Positions 12,881 through 21,397 of a stretch of 64,000 bases of DNA are shown piece after piece; within the stretch, counting starts at the first letter, position 1; the number at the start of each line of letters is the position of its first letter. The notes below the pieces were generated by a model. The model saw only the letters and a list, made by a program, of their open reading frames with translations, searched no databases and was not told where the DNA came from. The stretch spans positions 4,226,974 to 4,290,973 of the forward strand of contig NZ_KV917376.1 in the NCBI RefSeq assembly GCF_002019695.1. The letters are read 5' to 3'. A program made the translations under genes and the position numbers. Origin of the DNA: Evansella clarkii. GTDB lineage: Bacteria > Bacillota > Bacilli > Bacillales > Salisediminibacteriaceae.

Positions 12881-14035
12881 TTGAATAAGAAAATTATAAA
12901 AGAGGCTTTCTGGCTCAGGGCATTAGCATGCTTAGCTGTAGTCACCGTGCATGCTGTTTATACGACTCTGGGCCATTATGAACAAAGTATCGGTACTATT
13001 AGCGAATATACACTGATTCTGCTTAGATTCCTTGCTTTTTTCGGCACCCCTGCCTTTGTCTTTATCTCAGAACTGCTGCTTGCCCGATCATACCCTGATA
13101 GAGTTCCGAAAGGTTTTTTTAGAAAACGGGTGAAGTTCCTGCTGGTTCCTTTTCTATTAATGGCTGTCGTATACGCTGTAATGCTCGGCAACACCTGGAC
13201 CGAAACGGCAGAACGGTTGTTTAACAATTGGTTTCTTGCAGGTTTTACAGGATATTTTGTCCTTATTATATTCCAGTTTTATTTTCTGCATGTGCTGCTG
13301 CATAAAAAATTGCGGAACTGGCCAGCAAAAATAGTTCTGCCAGCTGCACTACTGATAAATGCAGCCTACCTTGCTTTTTTTAACTTTTCTGAACCAGCAA
13401 ATATCTTTTTCGCAGAGCAAATCTGGAGCAGCGCTCACTGGCTCCCTTTTACCGGATGGATTTTTTATTTTACCCTCGGATATTATGCCGGTCGAAATTA
13501 CGAGAAGTTTCTCGCCTTGCTCCACCGTAAAAAGAAACTGTTTTTCGCGCTTCCCGCAGTATCAATGCTGCTTCTGATTGTATTCGTAAGAACAGATATT
13601 CTGACAGTGGTATCTTCAAAGCGTATAGATATACTGCTTTATACAACCGGGATGATAAGCGTGATATTTATCCTGGCATCTTACCGGAAGAAAGTACCTG
13701 GTTTTATTATGACGATTAATAAATACTCATTTAATATTTACCTGCTGCATAATATCTTTCTGTATAATTTGCCTTTTATAAGTTTCCTGCATCCTATTAT
13801 GTATTTTGCCTTTGCTTTCTGTATCGGGGTGGCTGCTCCTATCTTAATTTCCAGGCTTCTTTCAGGCTGGACGTTTTCACCGTACCTAATCGGTAAAACT
13901 TTGCCGGCACCGAAAGGACATAAAGTTAAAAAACAGATGAGAAACAGTGTAACTACAGGCTGCAGATCATACGGAGGGTACAGCAGAAGAAAAACTATAT
14001 ACGGCCCACATAATGAAGAATCTTCCGCAAGATAA
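12881..14035 (+). CDS. Acyltransferase 3 family membrane protein
   Basis: A ~384-residue integral membrane protein with about ten hydrophobic segments. The N-terminal WLRALACLAVVTVHAVY near residues 10-26 contains the conserved R and H of acyltransferase-3 proteins (OafA/WecH type), which acylate cell-surface sugars. The TTG at 12881 is the likely start: AAGGAG lies 9 nt upstream, whereas a GTG at 12872 would overlap it. The C-terminal ~35 residues are basic and cytoplasmic. The acyl donor and target cannot be deduced. No surface-polysaccharide genes adjoin it. Confidence 0.82.
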   Translation: MNKKIIKEAFWLRALACLAVVTVHAVYTTLGHYEQSIGTISEYTLILLRFLAFFGTPAFVFISELLLARSYPDRVPKGFFRKRVKFLLVPFLLMAVVYAVMLGNTWTETAERLFNNWFLAGFTGYFVLIIFQFYFLHVLLHKKLRNWPAKIVLPAALLINAAYLAFFNFSEPANIFFAEQIWSSAHWLPFTGWIFYFTLGYYAGRNYEKFLALLHRKKKLFFALPAVSMLLLIVFVRTDILTVVSSKRIDILLYTTGMISVIFILASYRKKVPGFIMTINKYSFNIYLLHNIFLYNLPFISFLHPIMYFAFAFCIGVAAPILISRLLSGWTFSPYLIGKTLPAPKGHKVKKQMRNSVTTGCRSYGGYSRRKTIYGPHNEESSAR

Positions 14036-14107
14036 TAATTTACAAACCAGCTGCTGGTTAACTCTGTATTGAAATGAAACTACCCATTAAGTATACTAAA
14101 GATATAG

Positions 14108-14147
14108 AATAAGAGACAAACCGCTGGTGCCCGACACACCAGCGGTT
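14108..14147 (-). terminator. Strong hairpin, likely terminator of the toxin mRNA
   Basis: A perfect 11-bp stem (AACCGCTGGTG with CACCAGCGGTT, 7-nt loop) lies at 14119-14147. On the minus strand it is followed by TGTCTCTTATT. It lies ~80 nt beyond the toxin stop codon; on the plus strand no U-tract follows. Confidence 0.6.
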
Positions 14148-14224
14148 CTGCAACAGAGCTGCTTCCATGGAGGGGGCAGCTATGAATACCTGTAATCCAC
14201 CTGGCTGGTCAGTTTAAGGGTGGA

Positions 14225-14308
14225 TTATTTTTTATGTTTAAATTCCAGTAAAGTGACAATGAGTGTTGCGAACATAATCATAAGCGCTAATGCTTCAAAC
14301 ACTGCCAC
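14225..14308 (-). CDS. Holin-like type I toxin peptide, 27 aa
   Basis: The minus strand encodes a 27-residue peptide: a short N-terminus with FEALALMIMF, one hydrophobic helix (about residues 8-22) and a basic tail EFKHKK. This pattern is that of the small putative holin-like toxins of Bacillales type I toxin-antitoxin loci, membrane peptides silenced by an antisense RNA. The GTG start at 14308 is preceded by AAAGGGGGTGAG with good spacing. An extended -10 (TGCTATAAT) lies upstream and a strong hairpin downstream. The antitoxin RNA would be transcribed from the plus strand over the 3' part; its promoter is not evident. Confidence 0.7.
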   Translation of the reverse strand: MAVFEALALMIMFATLIVTLLEFKHKK

Positions 14309-14375
14309 AGGCCTCACCCCCTTTCCTGCGGGAGTGAGCCGCCACCCTCAGGACATCCGCCCTGTCGCTTGTACT

Positions 14376-14384
14376 ATTATAGCA
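14376..14384 (-). promoter_or_regulatory. Extended -10 promoter of the toxin gene
   Basis: The minus strand reads TGCTATAAT (14384-14376), a perfect -10 with the TGn extension. No good -35 is present. The start site would be near 14369, leaving a ~60-nt leader before the GTG. Confidence 0.55.
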
Positions 14385-14482
14385 CAAACACGAACGCTTG
14401 TTCTCTTATTTTACTTTTTTTTATAAATAAGACCTAGTAAAACCTATCATGTTAAAAGGCCAGCTGTTACATATTCCTGAAG

Positions 14483-14519
14483 AATAAAAATAAGCCTCCT
14501 GCTCTTTCAGCAGGAGGCT
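14483..14519 (-). terminator. Terminator of ald
   Basis: The minus strand forms AGCCTCCTGCT...AGCAGGAGGCT followed by TATTTTTATT, directly after the ald stop. Confidence 0.85.
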
Positions 14520-14525
14520 GTCTGT

Positions 14526-15656
14526 TTAAACAGAAGCTGTTTCTTTATTAAAAGCTTCTTCCACAGTTACATATTCATATCCAAGATCTCTTGCTACTGT
14601 TTCGTAAGTGATTTCACCATTTACAGTATTAACGCCAAGCTTTAACGCCGGGTTATCTTCGATCGCTTGCCTTACACCTTTTCCAGCGATCTGCAGGGCA
14701 TATTGGATTGTTACGTTAGTCAGTGCGATTGTGGACGTTCTCGGCACAGCGCCAGGCATATTAGCAACAGCATAGTGAACTACTCCATGTTTCTCATAAG
14801 TTGGTGCATCATGAGTTGTAATTCGGTCAACTGTCTCAAAAATCCCGCCCTGGTCGATTGCCACGTCAACAACTACAGACCCTGGCTTCATTTCCTTGAC
14901 CATTTCTTCTGTTACCAGCTTAGGCGCTTTAGCACCAGGGATAAGAACTGCTCCGATAACAAGGTCGGATTCTTTTACAGCTTCAGCGATGTTAAGAGGG
15001 TTACTCATTAATGTGTTAATTTCATTTCCGAATATATCATCAAGCTGACGAAGTCTTTCTGGACTAAGGTCAACAATCGTTACGTCTGCGCCAAGACCCA
15101 TAGCAATTTTCGCTGCATTAGTTCCTACAACCCCGCCGCCGATTACTGTAACTTTACCACGTTTCACTCCGGGTACACCGGAAAGAAGGATTCCCATTCC
15201 GCCTTTTGGCTTTTCAAGGAATTGTGCGCCGATCTGAGCAGACATTCTTCCGGCAACTTCACTCATCGGTGTAAGAAGCGGCAATGTGCGGTTTACTTCT
15301 ACAGTTTCATAAGCAAGAGCAGTAACACCTTTTTCAGTTAAAGCTTTAGCAAGCTCCGGCTCAGCCGCCAGGTGCAGATACGTAAACAAAATAAGTCCTT
15401 CGCGGAAATAATCATACTCAGAAGCAAGAGGTTCCTTTACCTTCATAACCATTTCTGCCGCCCATGCTTCTGCAGCAGTTGCAGCTATTTTTGCTCCCGC
15501 CTCCTGGTAGTCTTCATCTGTAAATCCACTGCCGATTCCTGCAGTTGTTTCTATGATTACTTCATGACCTGCTTTTACAAAAGCAACTACTCCTGCTGGT
15601 GTGATGGCAACTCGGTTTTCATTATTTTTGATTTCTTTAGGTACTCCAATATACAT
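14526..15656 (-). CDS. ald: Alanine dehydrogenase
   Basis: A 376-residue NAD-dependent enzyme converting L-alanine to pyruvate and ammonium. Seen: Arg15 (NRVAITP), Lys74 (MKVKEP), His95 (TYLHLA), a Rossmann GGGVVG at 173-178 and Asp268 in VAIDQGG, matching the family's substrate, hydride-transfer and cofactor residues. Length is exactly typical. It lies upstream of, and on the same strand as, nothing else: its terminator follows at once. Its regulator-like gene and an alanine symporter gene are adjacent, forming an alanine-utilisation locus. A cre-like element at 15705-15718 suggests CcpA control. Confidence 0.95.
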   Translation of the reverse strand: MYIGVPKEIKNNENRVAITPAGVVAFVKAGHEVIIETTAGIGSGFTDEDYQEAGAKIAATAAEAWAAEMVMKVKEPLASEYDYFREGLILFTYLHLAAEPELAKALTEKGVTALAYETVEVNRTLPLLTPMSEVAGRMSAQIGAQFLEKPKGGMGILLSGVPGVKRGKVTVIGGGVVGTNAAKIAMGLGADVTIVDLSPERLRQLDDIFGNEINTLMSNPLNIAEAVKESDLVIGAVLIPGAKAPKLVTEEMVKEMKPGSVVVDVAIDQGGIFETVDRITTHDAPTYEKHGVVHYAVANMPGAVPRTSTIALTNVTIQYALQIAGKGVRQAIEDNPALKLGVNTVNGEITYETVARDLGYEYVTVEEAFNKETASV

Positions 15657-15704
15657 TTATATCATCCTTCCATAAAGTATCTGCTTAGAGGCTGACTGTA
15701 TTAC

Positions 15705-15718
15705 GTTAAACGCTTTCA
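15705..15718 (-). promoter_or_regulatory. cre-like site upstream of ald
   Basis: The plus strand reads GTTAAACGCTTTCA, matching 12 of 14 positions of the CcpA cre consensus TGWAANCGNTNWCA; the first two positions are swapped. It lies ~50 nt upstream of the ald start. The better match before the symporter gene supports catabolite control of the locus. Confidence 0.45.
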
Positions 15719-15799
15719 CTTTTCTCAGTGCGTATTCCTCTAATAAACTTTTACATAACTTTAGTATATTTCTCCTGAATTCATTTTTCATTGTGAAGA

Positions 15800-15849
15800 A
15801 GAAAAAAATTAAAAGCACCTGTTTGTTAATTTCTACAAACGGGTGCTTT
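15800..15849 (-). terminator. Terminator overlapping the end of the AdeR-like gene
   Basis: The minus strand forms AAAGCACCCGTTTG...CAAACAGGTGCTTTT followed by AATTTTTTTC. The stem includes the last codons of the regulator gene. Confidence 0.8.
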
Positions 15850-17074
15850 CTTCAAGCCGCTTAAGCTTCAGATCTAAATATAAGGACATTTTTTCATTTG
15901 TATTTTTCAGGTTAATGTCTGTTATAGCCGCGATACGTTTTATTCTGTAATTTAAAGTGTTCATATGTACATGAAGAACTTTTGCAGCGTCATTTACGTT
16001 ACTGTCATTATTAATATAGACTTCCAGAGTCTCAAGTAAATTTGTTTTATTTTGTTTGTCGTATTTAACAAGTTTTTCAATTGCAGGATGCTCATATCCT
16101 TCTTTGCTTTTTTTCTCAAAAATGACGTCAAGGTAACGAAGGATCCCCAGTTCCGGATAGGAGCTTACTCCCTTTAATTCAGAAGGAAATCTTTCGATAA
16201 GCCGAATGACTTCCTGGGCTTCCTGATAACTTTTCACCGCTTTATTCAATTCTTCATAGACAGACCCAGAAGCCCCGAGTATATTTTGCGCATTAAATTT
16301 CTCCTCCATTTCCTCTGTGAAAAAATGGATAAATCTGGACACCTCTTTTTCAGCAAGCGTCTGTTTATTCATATATGGAGAAACAATTAAAATGATCTCT
16401 CTTTGCACAACAACAAAAAAGCTGACACTAACGTGTTGATTCGTCTTTAAAATGTACCCTATCCTCTGTTCAATTTTATTACTGATATCTTCTTTAAATT
16501 TAAAAACCACTGCTGCATAACTTGCGGGTATTTCCAGGTTTAACTGCCGGAACTTTTCTTCCACAGCTTCACGAGTTGTAAAACGCCCGCTCAACAGCTG
16601 CCATAGGAAATCCTGATAGCCTTCCTGTTTCTTCTTTTTCCGCGCATGTATCTGCAATAATTCAGATCTTGCCGAATCTGCAGCCATTTTCAGCAATTTT
16701 AACTGCTCATCAGAAAGCCTGGCCTCTTCATCCACTACCCAAATATAGCCGATTACTTCATTATTTTTCCTGATAGACACCGCAACCCGGTTACCGAGTC
16801 CTATATCTTCTATTCCATCTATTCTTACTGGTTCTTCACCTTGCATCAATTTAAGGATTATCCCTTCCTGCCACAGCCGGTTAATTACTTTCTCAGGTAC
16901 ACGCCGCTGAATGATCGTATTAATGCGGGCAGGATCAGTGTGGCTGTCATGAGAACTGTAGGAGAGCAGCCGGTGATTCACATCCTCAATTGTAACAGGG
17001 CAATGCAGCATATCTCTTAAGTTATCCGCAAGGTTTTCGAGGTTTCCGCTGCCCCAAAATGGATTTTCTTCCAT
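15833..17074 (-). CDS. adeR: PucR/CdaR-type transcriptional regulator, AdeR-like activator of ald
   Basis: A 413-residue protein with an N-terminal sensory region (~1-150), a central GGDEF-like CdaR domain (~160-300) and a C-terminal PucR helix-turn-helix (~355-400, including AAKVLHVHMNTLNYRIKRI). In B. subtilis the ald activator AdeR has this architecture and adjoins ald, so the same role is inferred here. The ATG follows AAAGGAG with 8-nt spacing. It lies ~175 bp upstream of ald on the same strand, separated by its own terminator, and is divergent from the alanine symporter gene. The effector is presumably alanine. Confidence 0.82.
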   Translation of the reverse strand: MEENPFWGSGNLENLADNLRDMLHCPVTIEDVNHRLLSYSSHDSHTDPARINTIIQRRVPEKVINRLWQEGIILKLMQGEEPVRIDGIEDIGLGNRVAVSIRKNNEVIGYIWVVDEEARLSDEQLKLLKMAADSARSELLQIHARKKKKQEGYQDFLWQLLSGRFTTREAVEEKFRQLNLEIPASYAAVVFKFKEDISNKIEQRIGYILKTNQHVSVSFFVVVQREIILIVSPYMNKQTLAEKEVSRFIHFFTEEMEEKFNAQNILGASGSVYEELNKAVKSYQEAQEVIRLIERFPSELKGVSSYPELGILRYLDVIFEKKSKEGYEHPAIEKLVKYDKQNKTNLLETLEVYINNDSNVNDAAKVLHVHMNTLNYRIKRIAAITDINLKNTNEKMSLYLDLKLKRLEESTRL

Positions 17075-17378
17075 ATTAATTAACTCCTTTAATCACTGTA
17101 ACTAAATTCTCTTTTTAAACTGAGCCGTCGAACTTATTATTGAACTGCATAGTTTACCACGAAAATTAAAATTCAAACAAGGTATGTAGTATTTGGCAAG
17201 GTATCGAGGGTGAAAACTCCTTCACCACTGTTACCTGCTACTCCTCAGTATAACCGAAAAAGATTCCATTTCAACAATACCTCAATTTGTCGATTTCCAC
17301 AAACGAAACCGAGAATGTTTTAATTATTTAACAATAATAATATACCTGAAAAATGTTAAAATTTTTTACAGCCCATTT
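17075..17378. other. Divergent intergenic control region
   Basis: A 300-bp AT-rich gap between the divergent regulator and symporter genes. It contains no gene. Promoters for both must lie here, but I could not pick a convincing -35/-10 pair. Confidence 0.4.
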
Positions 17379-17392
17379 TGAAAGCGTTATCA
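17379..17392 (+). promoter_or_regulatory. cre site (CcpA operator) before the alanine symporter
   Basis: TGAAAGCGTTATCA matches every position of the cre consensus TGWAANCGNTNWCA. It ends 20 nt before the ATG at 17413, so it lies within the leader, where bound CcpA would act as a roadblock to repress transcription in the presence of preferred sugars. Confidence 0.75.
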
Positions 17393-17412
17393 ATACAACA
17401 AGGAGGAAACAT

Positions 17413-18828
17413 ATGGACATTCTACCAATTCTTGATACGATTAACAGTTATCTATGGGGCACACCAAGCTTAATCTTGCTCTTTGGAACAGGGTTGCTGC
17501 TTACAGTAATGCTTAAGGGGCTGCAATTCAGCAAGCTGTTATATGCGTTTAAACTTGGTTTTACAAAAGAGGGAAATGCTAAAGCCGGGGATGAAGGGGA
17601 TGTAAGTAACTTTAAAGCACTTATGACAGCTCTTGCCGGTACAATTGGAAACGGTAATATTGCCGGAGTAGCAACCGCCATTGCAATCGGCGGACCAGGT
17701 GCAATGTTCTGGATGTGGATTGTCGGACTTTTAGGAATGGCGACAAAATATTCAGAGGCCCTGCTCGCTATGAAATACCGTGTTAAAAATGCAAACGGAG
17801 AATATTCCAGCGGTCCTATGTATTATGTGGAACGTGGCCTGGGCCGAAAATTCAAATGGCTCGCAGTAGCTTTCGCCCTTTTTGGTGCTTTTGCTGCTTT
17901 AGGCATCGGTAACAGCGTCCAGTCTAATACAATTGCCGGCGTCATGGAAACATCTTTTGGAATTAATAATATTACTACCGCAATTATTTTATCTCTTTTA
18001 GCTGGTTTGATTATCTTTGGCGGTCTGAAAAGAATTAGTACAGTAGCAGGGGTGTTTGTGCCTGTAATGGCTATTCTCTACATCGGAGGGTCCCTGCTTA
18101 TTCTTGGAATTAATTACGATCAGATTATTCCTGCTTTCCAAATGATCTTCTATTATGCATTTAATCCGGTTGCTGCAACAGGAGGATTTGTCGGAGTCCT
18201 TGTTGCTGAAGCGATCAGAAACGGTGTGGCAAGGGGAATTTTCTCCAACGAAGCTGGTCTTGGTACCGCTGCTCTTATTGCGGGAAATGCAAAAACAGAC
18301 CATCCTGTAAAACAAGCGTTGGTTGCCATGACAGGTACTTTTATCGTTACTATCATTGTATGTACAATGACAGGGCTTGTTTTGATAATATCAGGTTTCT
18401 GGGATCCTACCGGCGGATTAATTTCCGGAGTTGAGCATCCTGCTCACTTAGAAGGAGGAGCTTTGACAGGAGCTGCCTTTGCCTCTGTTCTTGGAATCGT
18501 TGGGGAATATATTGTTGCTTTCTCTATTATATTCTTTGGCTTTTCAACGATTGTAGGCTGGTATGTATACGGTGAAAAATGCTTTGAATACCTTGTTGGA
18601 ACAAAAGGAATTTTCGGTTACAGAGCAGTTTATATTTTTGCGTGCGGTGTCGGTGCGGTGGCAAACTTAACAACGGTATGGGCTTTCGCAGACATGGCAA
18701 ACGCGCTTATGATGATTCCTAACTTAATTGCATTAATTTTATTGAGCAAAGTTGTTGTAAGAGAAACGAATGACTACTTTGAAAATCATTATAAAGCTGC
18801 TAAAGGTGCTGAAAAAGCTGCAGGTTAA
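17413..18828 (+). CDS. Alanine/glycine:cation symporter (AGCS family)
   Basis: A 471-residue sodium-coupled amino acid importer with about 11 membrane segments. The signature stretch TALAGTIGNGNIAGVATAI occurs near residues 72-90, and SNEAGLGTAALIAGNAKTD near 280-298 is the other conserved AGCS block. The ATG at 17413 is chosen over an upstream in-frame TTG/ATG because AGGAGG lies 7 nt before it. Its neighbours, ald and an AdeR-like regulator, indicate L-alanine as substrate. A perfect cre site overlaps its leader. Confidence 0.9.
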   Translation: MDILPILDTINSYLWGTPSLILLFGTGLLLTVMLKGLQFSKLLYAFKLGFTKEGNAKAGDEGDVSNFKALMTALAGTIGNGNIAGVATAIAIGGPGAMFWMWIVGLLGMATKYSEALLAMKYRVKNANGEYSSGPMYYVERGLGRKFKWLAVAFALFGAFAALGIGNSVQSNTIAGVMETSFGINNITTAIILSLLAGLIIFGGLKRISTVAGVFVPVMAILYIGGSLLILGINYDQIIPAFQMIFYYAFNPVAATGGFVGVLVAEAIRNGVARGIFSNEAGLGTAALIAGNAKTDHPVKQALVAMTGTFIVTIIVCTMTGLVLIISGFWDPTGGLISGVEHPAHLEGGALTGAAFASVLGIVGEYIVAFSIIFFGFSTIVGWYVYGEKCFEYLVGTKGIFGYRAVYIFACGVGAVANLTTVWAFADMANALMMIPNLIALILLSKVVVRETNDYFENHYKAAKGAEKAAG

Positions 18829-18846
18829 CAGTAACACCTATATTAC

Positions 18847-18879
18847 TAAAACGGACAAAGTGATCCCTTTGTCCGTTTT
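18847..18879. terminator. Bidirectional terminator
   Basis: AAACGGACAAAG...CTTTGTCCGTTT forms a 12-bp stem between convergent genes. T-tracts follow on the plus strand (TTCTTATTT) and, less strongly, on the minus strand. Confidence 0.8.
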
Positions 18880-18880
18880 C

Positions 18881-19354
18881 TTATTTCATCCCATGGCTGG
18901 CGGAAACATCTATCTTTTCTTTTAGTTTACCAATCCGGTTTTTAAGTTCAATATTGTAAGTAATTATAGTAATGGCGTATACGAGTAACAAAAGATAGAT
19001 AATATTTTCCCCCAGCGGATTTTCAGTCGGCAAACTTACTGCTGAAATCCAGGCCAACAGTGCTCCTCCCAGCTTACCAAAGCCGCTTTTAGTGCGCTTT
19101 TTCCTCAAATCACTGATATATCTTTTCTCGAGGTCTTCAAGCTCCCGGGACCAGCCGAACACCTTCAAATTAAACTTAACAGACAATAAATCATATATTG
19201 CTCCAGCCAATGTGAATGCAAAGATAAGGAGCGCCATTACATGTAAAGAAGCGGCAGGCTGAAGAACATACCACGCAGCAGCGGCAAATAAGACTGCCGT
19301 TACAAAGTTTGACGAATAAACCTCATACTTCCTTATTTCTTCAAGCCTGTTCAT
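18881..19354 (-). CDS. Small membrane protein of unknown function
   Basis: A 157-residue protein with two hydrophobic hairpins: segments at about 17-33 and 38-57, a charged cytoplasmic middle (~68-95, rich in Lys/Arg/Glu), and segments at about 96-112 and 118-135. I do not recognise the family. The ATG at 19354 follows GGAGG with 8-nt spacing; an upstream GTG would sit 2 nt from GGAGG and is rejected. It is convergent with the alanine symporter, sharing its terminator, and lies next to the tandem repeat array. Confidence 0.65.
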   Translation of the reverse strand: MNRLEEIRKYEVYSSNFVTAVLFAAAAWYVLQPAASLHVMALLIFAFTLAGAIYDLLSVKFNLKVFGWSRELEDLEKRYISDLRKKRTKSGFGKLGGALLAWISAVSLPTENPLGENIIYLLLLVYAITIITYNIELKNRIGKLKEKIDVSASHGMK

Positions 19355-19519
19355 TTGCACTGCCTCCTTTTTTAGTGATCTCCTTGCTGACTATCTACGA
19401 TGCAAGAAGGAAAAAGTTCCCTTTTTCACGCTTCATTTCAAGCGGATTACTTTTAAATTAGATTGAAGTGGAGAAACTCTTTTTACTCTTGGTTTTAATT
19501 GTGAAAATATAAATGTGAG

Positions 19520-20085
19520 GCTTGGCTTGTTGGTCTTGCATGACTTGAGCTAAGAAATATTCATCTCAGGGGGTGCAAGACTCTCTTGCAGGACTTGAAC
19601 ACAGAAATTATTCATCTCTGGGGGTGCAAGATCCTCTTGCAGGACTTGAGCACAGAAATTATTCATCTCAGGGGGTGCAAGATCCTCTTGCAGGACTTGA
19701 GCACAGAAATTATTCATCTCAGGGGATGCAAGACTCTCTTGCAGGACTTGAGCTCAGAAAATCCTCATTTCATGGGATGCAAGACCCTCTTGCAGGACTT
19801 GAGCACAGAAATTATTCATCTCAGGGAGTGCAAGATCCTCTTGCAGGACTTGAGCACAGAAATTATTCATCTCACGGGGTGCAAGACCCTCTTGCAGGAC
19901 TTGAGCACAGAAATTATTCATCTCAAGGGGTGCAAGACTCTCTTGCATGACTTGAGCTAAGAAAATATTCATCTCAGGGGGTGCAAGACTCTCTTGCATG
20001 ACTTGAGCTAAGAAAATGTTCATCTCAGGGGGTGCAAGACTCTCTTGCATGACTTGAACACAGCAAATATTCATCTCTGGGGGAT
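19520..20085. repeat. 51-bp tandem repeat array, ten full units plus degenerate edges
   Basis: Units start with (G/A)TGCAAGA at 19573, 19624, 19675, 19726, 19777, 19828, 19879, 19930, 19981 and 20032, an exact 51-bp period, with partial units on both sides. Each contains the inverted repeat GCAAGA-NNC-TCTTGC, whose stem is invariant while the 3-nt loop changes (CTC, TCC, CCC). Because 51 is a multiple of three, frames stay open across the array on both strands, but no ribosome site or recognisable protein supports translation. It lies between convergent/tandem minus-strand genes. Function unknown. Confidence 0.9.
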
Positions 20086-20105
20086 AAGCTGCCCTGGCAT
20101 AGCAA

Positions 20106-20144
20106 GAAAAAACAAGCATCCCGGAAACTTTACCGTGATGCTTG
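20106..20144 (-). terminator. Terminator of the MOSC gene
   Basis: The minus strand forms CAAGCATCACGG...CCGGGATGCTTG followed by TTTTTTC, just past the MOSC stop codon. Confidence 0.85.
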
Positions 20145-20158
20145 CTCAATATGTATAA

Positions 20159-20599
20159 CTATTTTTCAATGAGCACAACGGAGTCGCCAACTTGAATGGC
20201 TGCATCATTTTTTACGATACCGAATGCGCCGCCATTCCAGTCAGGAAACATTGCATCCTTCAAACCTGGAAGAGCTTCATCCATTTGTTCACACGGCTTC
20301 GTCTCTCCATATATCTCAATTTCACATTCACCGACTTTCAAGGTCTTCCCCCGGCTGTTCTTCAGGGCCACACCTGATACAAGCAGGTTCGCCCGTCTTG
20401 CAGAAGGATCAAGAGCACCTCCAAGTTTTTCCATCAGTTCATTCCAAACTTCTTCTTCGATGATGGTAACCTGCCTTTTCCTTCCCTGGTCTGCATTGTT
20501 TACAATCCCTCTGTTCTCCACCAGTTCTGCCTTTTCTGCCGGATCCATCGGGCCACCCTTCATTCTCTTAACCCAAATCGATTTTAATTCTCCTGTCAT
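20159..20599 (-). CDS. MOSC domain-containing protein
   Basis: A 146-residue single-domain MOSC protein. MOSC domains are beta-barrels that handle sulfur or molybdenum cofactor; a conserved cysteine is present as Cys103 in GETKPCEQM, preceded by SARRANLLVSG. The ATG at 20599 follows GGGGGAGG. Stand-alone MOSC proteins of this size (YiiM/YuaD-like) have been linked to resistance to toxic N-hydroxylated bases with an Fe-S partner. No such partner adjoins here. A molybdenum hydroxylase operon occurs ~36 kb away; any link is speculative. Confidence 0.82.
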   Translation of the reverse strand: MTGELKSIWVKRMKGGPMDPAEKAELVENRGIVNNADQGRKRQVTIIEEEVWNELMEKLGGALDPSARRANLLVSGVALKNSRGKTLKVGECEIEIYGETKPCEQMDEALPGLKDAMFPDWNGGAFGIVKNDAAIQVGDSVVLIEK

Positions 20600-20649
20600 T
20601 CTTCCTCCCCCTTCCAAAATTAAACTACTATCTAAATTCTAGCACATCA

Positions 20650-20683
20650 GAAAAAAAAGCACTGCTCTTTTTTGAACAGTGCC
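20650..20683 (-). terminator. Terminator of the sortase operon
   Basis: The minus strand forms GGCACTGTTC...GAGCAGTGC followed by TTTTTTTTC, directly after the sortase stop. Confidence 0.88.
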
Positions 20684-20690
20684 GCCAATA

Positions 20691-21395
20691 CTATTCAGTT
20701 TTTATCAGGACAGCCTCCAGGACATAACGCTCAGGTGCACTACCGATAAAGTTAAACGGATAACAGGTGGTCACTGTCAATGTTGCGCTTGGTCTCGGAA
20801 CAATTACCGTTCTGTCGTCCTCATCAACAATTCTTACACGTTTTACTTTATAAGTGAATTTACCAGCGGAAGTCGCTACAATCAGCAAGTCATCCTCTCC
20901 GACCTGGCCTAGTTCCCGGAACACAGTATCCCTGTGGCCTGAAAGGACCGAATTATCTTTTTCCCCTGGCAGGACGCTGCCGGCATAGTGGCCAACGCCT
21001 TTTTCCAGTTCATCTTCGTCAGTGCCGTGATAGATTGGCAGGTCGGCATTTAATTTAGGGATATGGAGTACTCCGATTTCTTCCCCCACTTCTGGTTTTT
21101 CAAAATAAAGTGGTTCGTTTTTCTCAGTGTCCTGATTCTCTTTTGTTTGCTCCTCCACGTCCTCTGTTCCTGAAACAACCGACTCTCGTTTCGGCTGAGC
21201 AACTGTGCCGGTATTCCCCTCATCTTCTACCGAATAGACCGGTTCAGCGTACTTAAACAGCAAATACCCTTTTAAAAATGTATAAGCATTAGTAGTAGAA
21301 AACCAGAGACCGAAAACGACCATTAATGCAGAAATAAACAGTAAAACTCTTTTCCACGGCTCTGAAGTCCTTCTTTTCCTTACTCTGCTTTCCAC
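20691..21395 (-). CDS. Class D sortase
   Basis: A 234-residue membrane-anchored transpeptidase that cleaves a sorting signal and links the protein to peptidoglycan. An N-terminal anchor (~17-37) is followed by an acidic extracellular linker (~50-95) and the sortase fold. Catalytic residues are visible: His154 (SGHRDTVF), Cys211 (TTCYPFNFIG) and Arg223 (APERY). The TCYPFxxxGxAPxR pattern fits class D. It starts two bases after the stop of the upstream LPKTA protein gene, so the two are translationally coupled and the latter is its obvious dedicated substrate. Confidence 0.93.
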   Translation of the reverse strand: MESRVRKRRTSEPWKRVLLFISALMVVFGLWFSTTNAYTFLKGYLLFKYAEPVYSVEDEGNTGTVAQPKRESVVSGTEDVEEQTKENQDTEKNEPLYFEKPEVGEEIGVLHIPKLNADLPIYHGTDEDELEKGVGHYAGSVLPGEKDNSVLSGHRDTVFRELGQVGEDDLLIVATSAGKFTYKVKRVRIVDEDDRTVIVPRPSATLTVTTCYPFNFIGSAPERYVLEAVLIKTE

Positions 21396-21397
21396 TG

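Noticed and set aside
19520-20085. CRISPR array
   Set aside because: The whole unit is repeated; there are no unique spacers and no cas genes in the window.
19573-20149. Open frames encoding 17-residue repeats on both strands
   Set aside because: They arise because the 51-bp DNA repeat is divisible by three. There is no ribosome site, and several frames are open at once.
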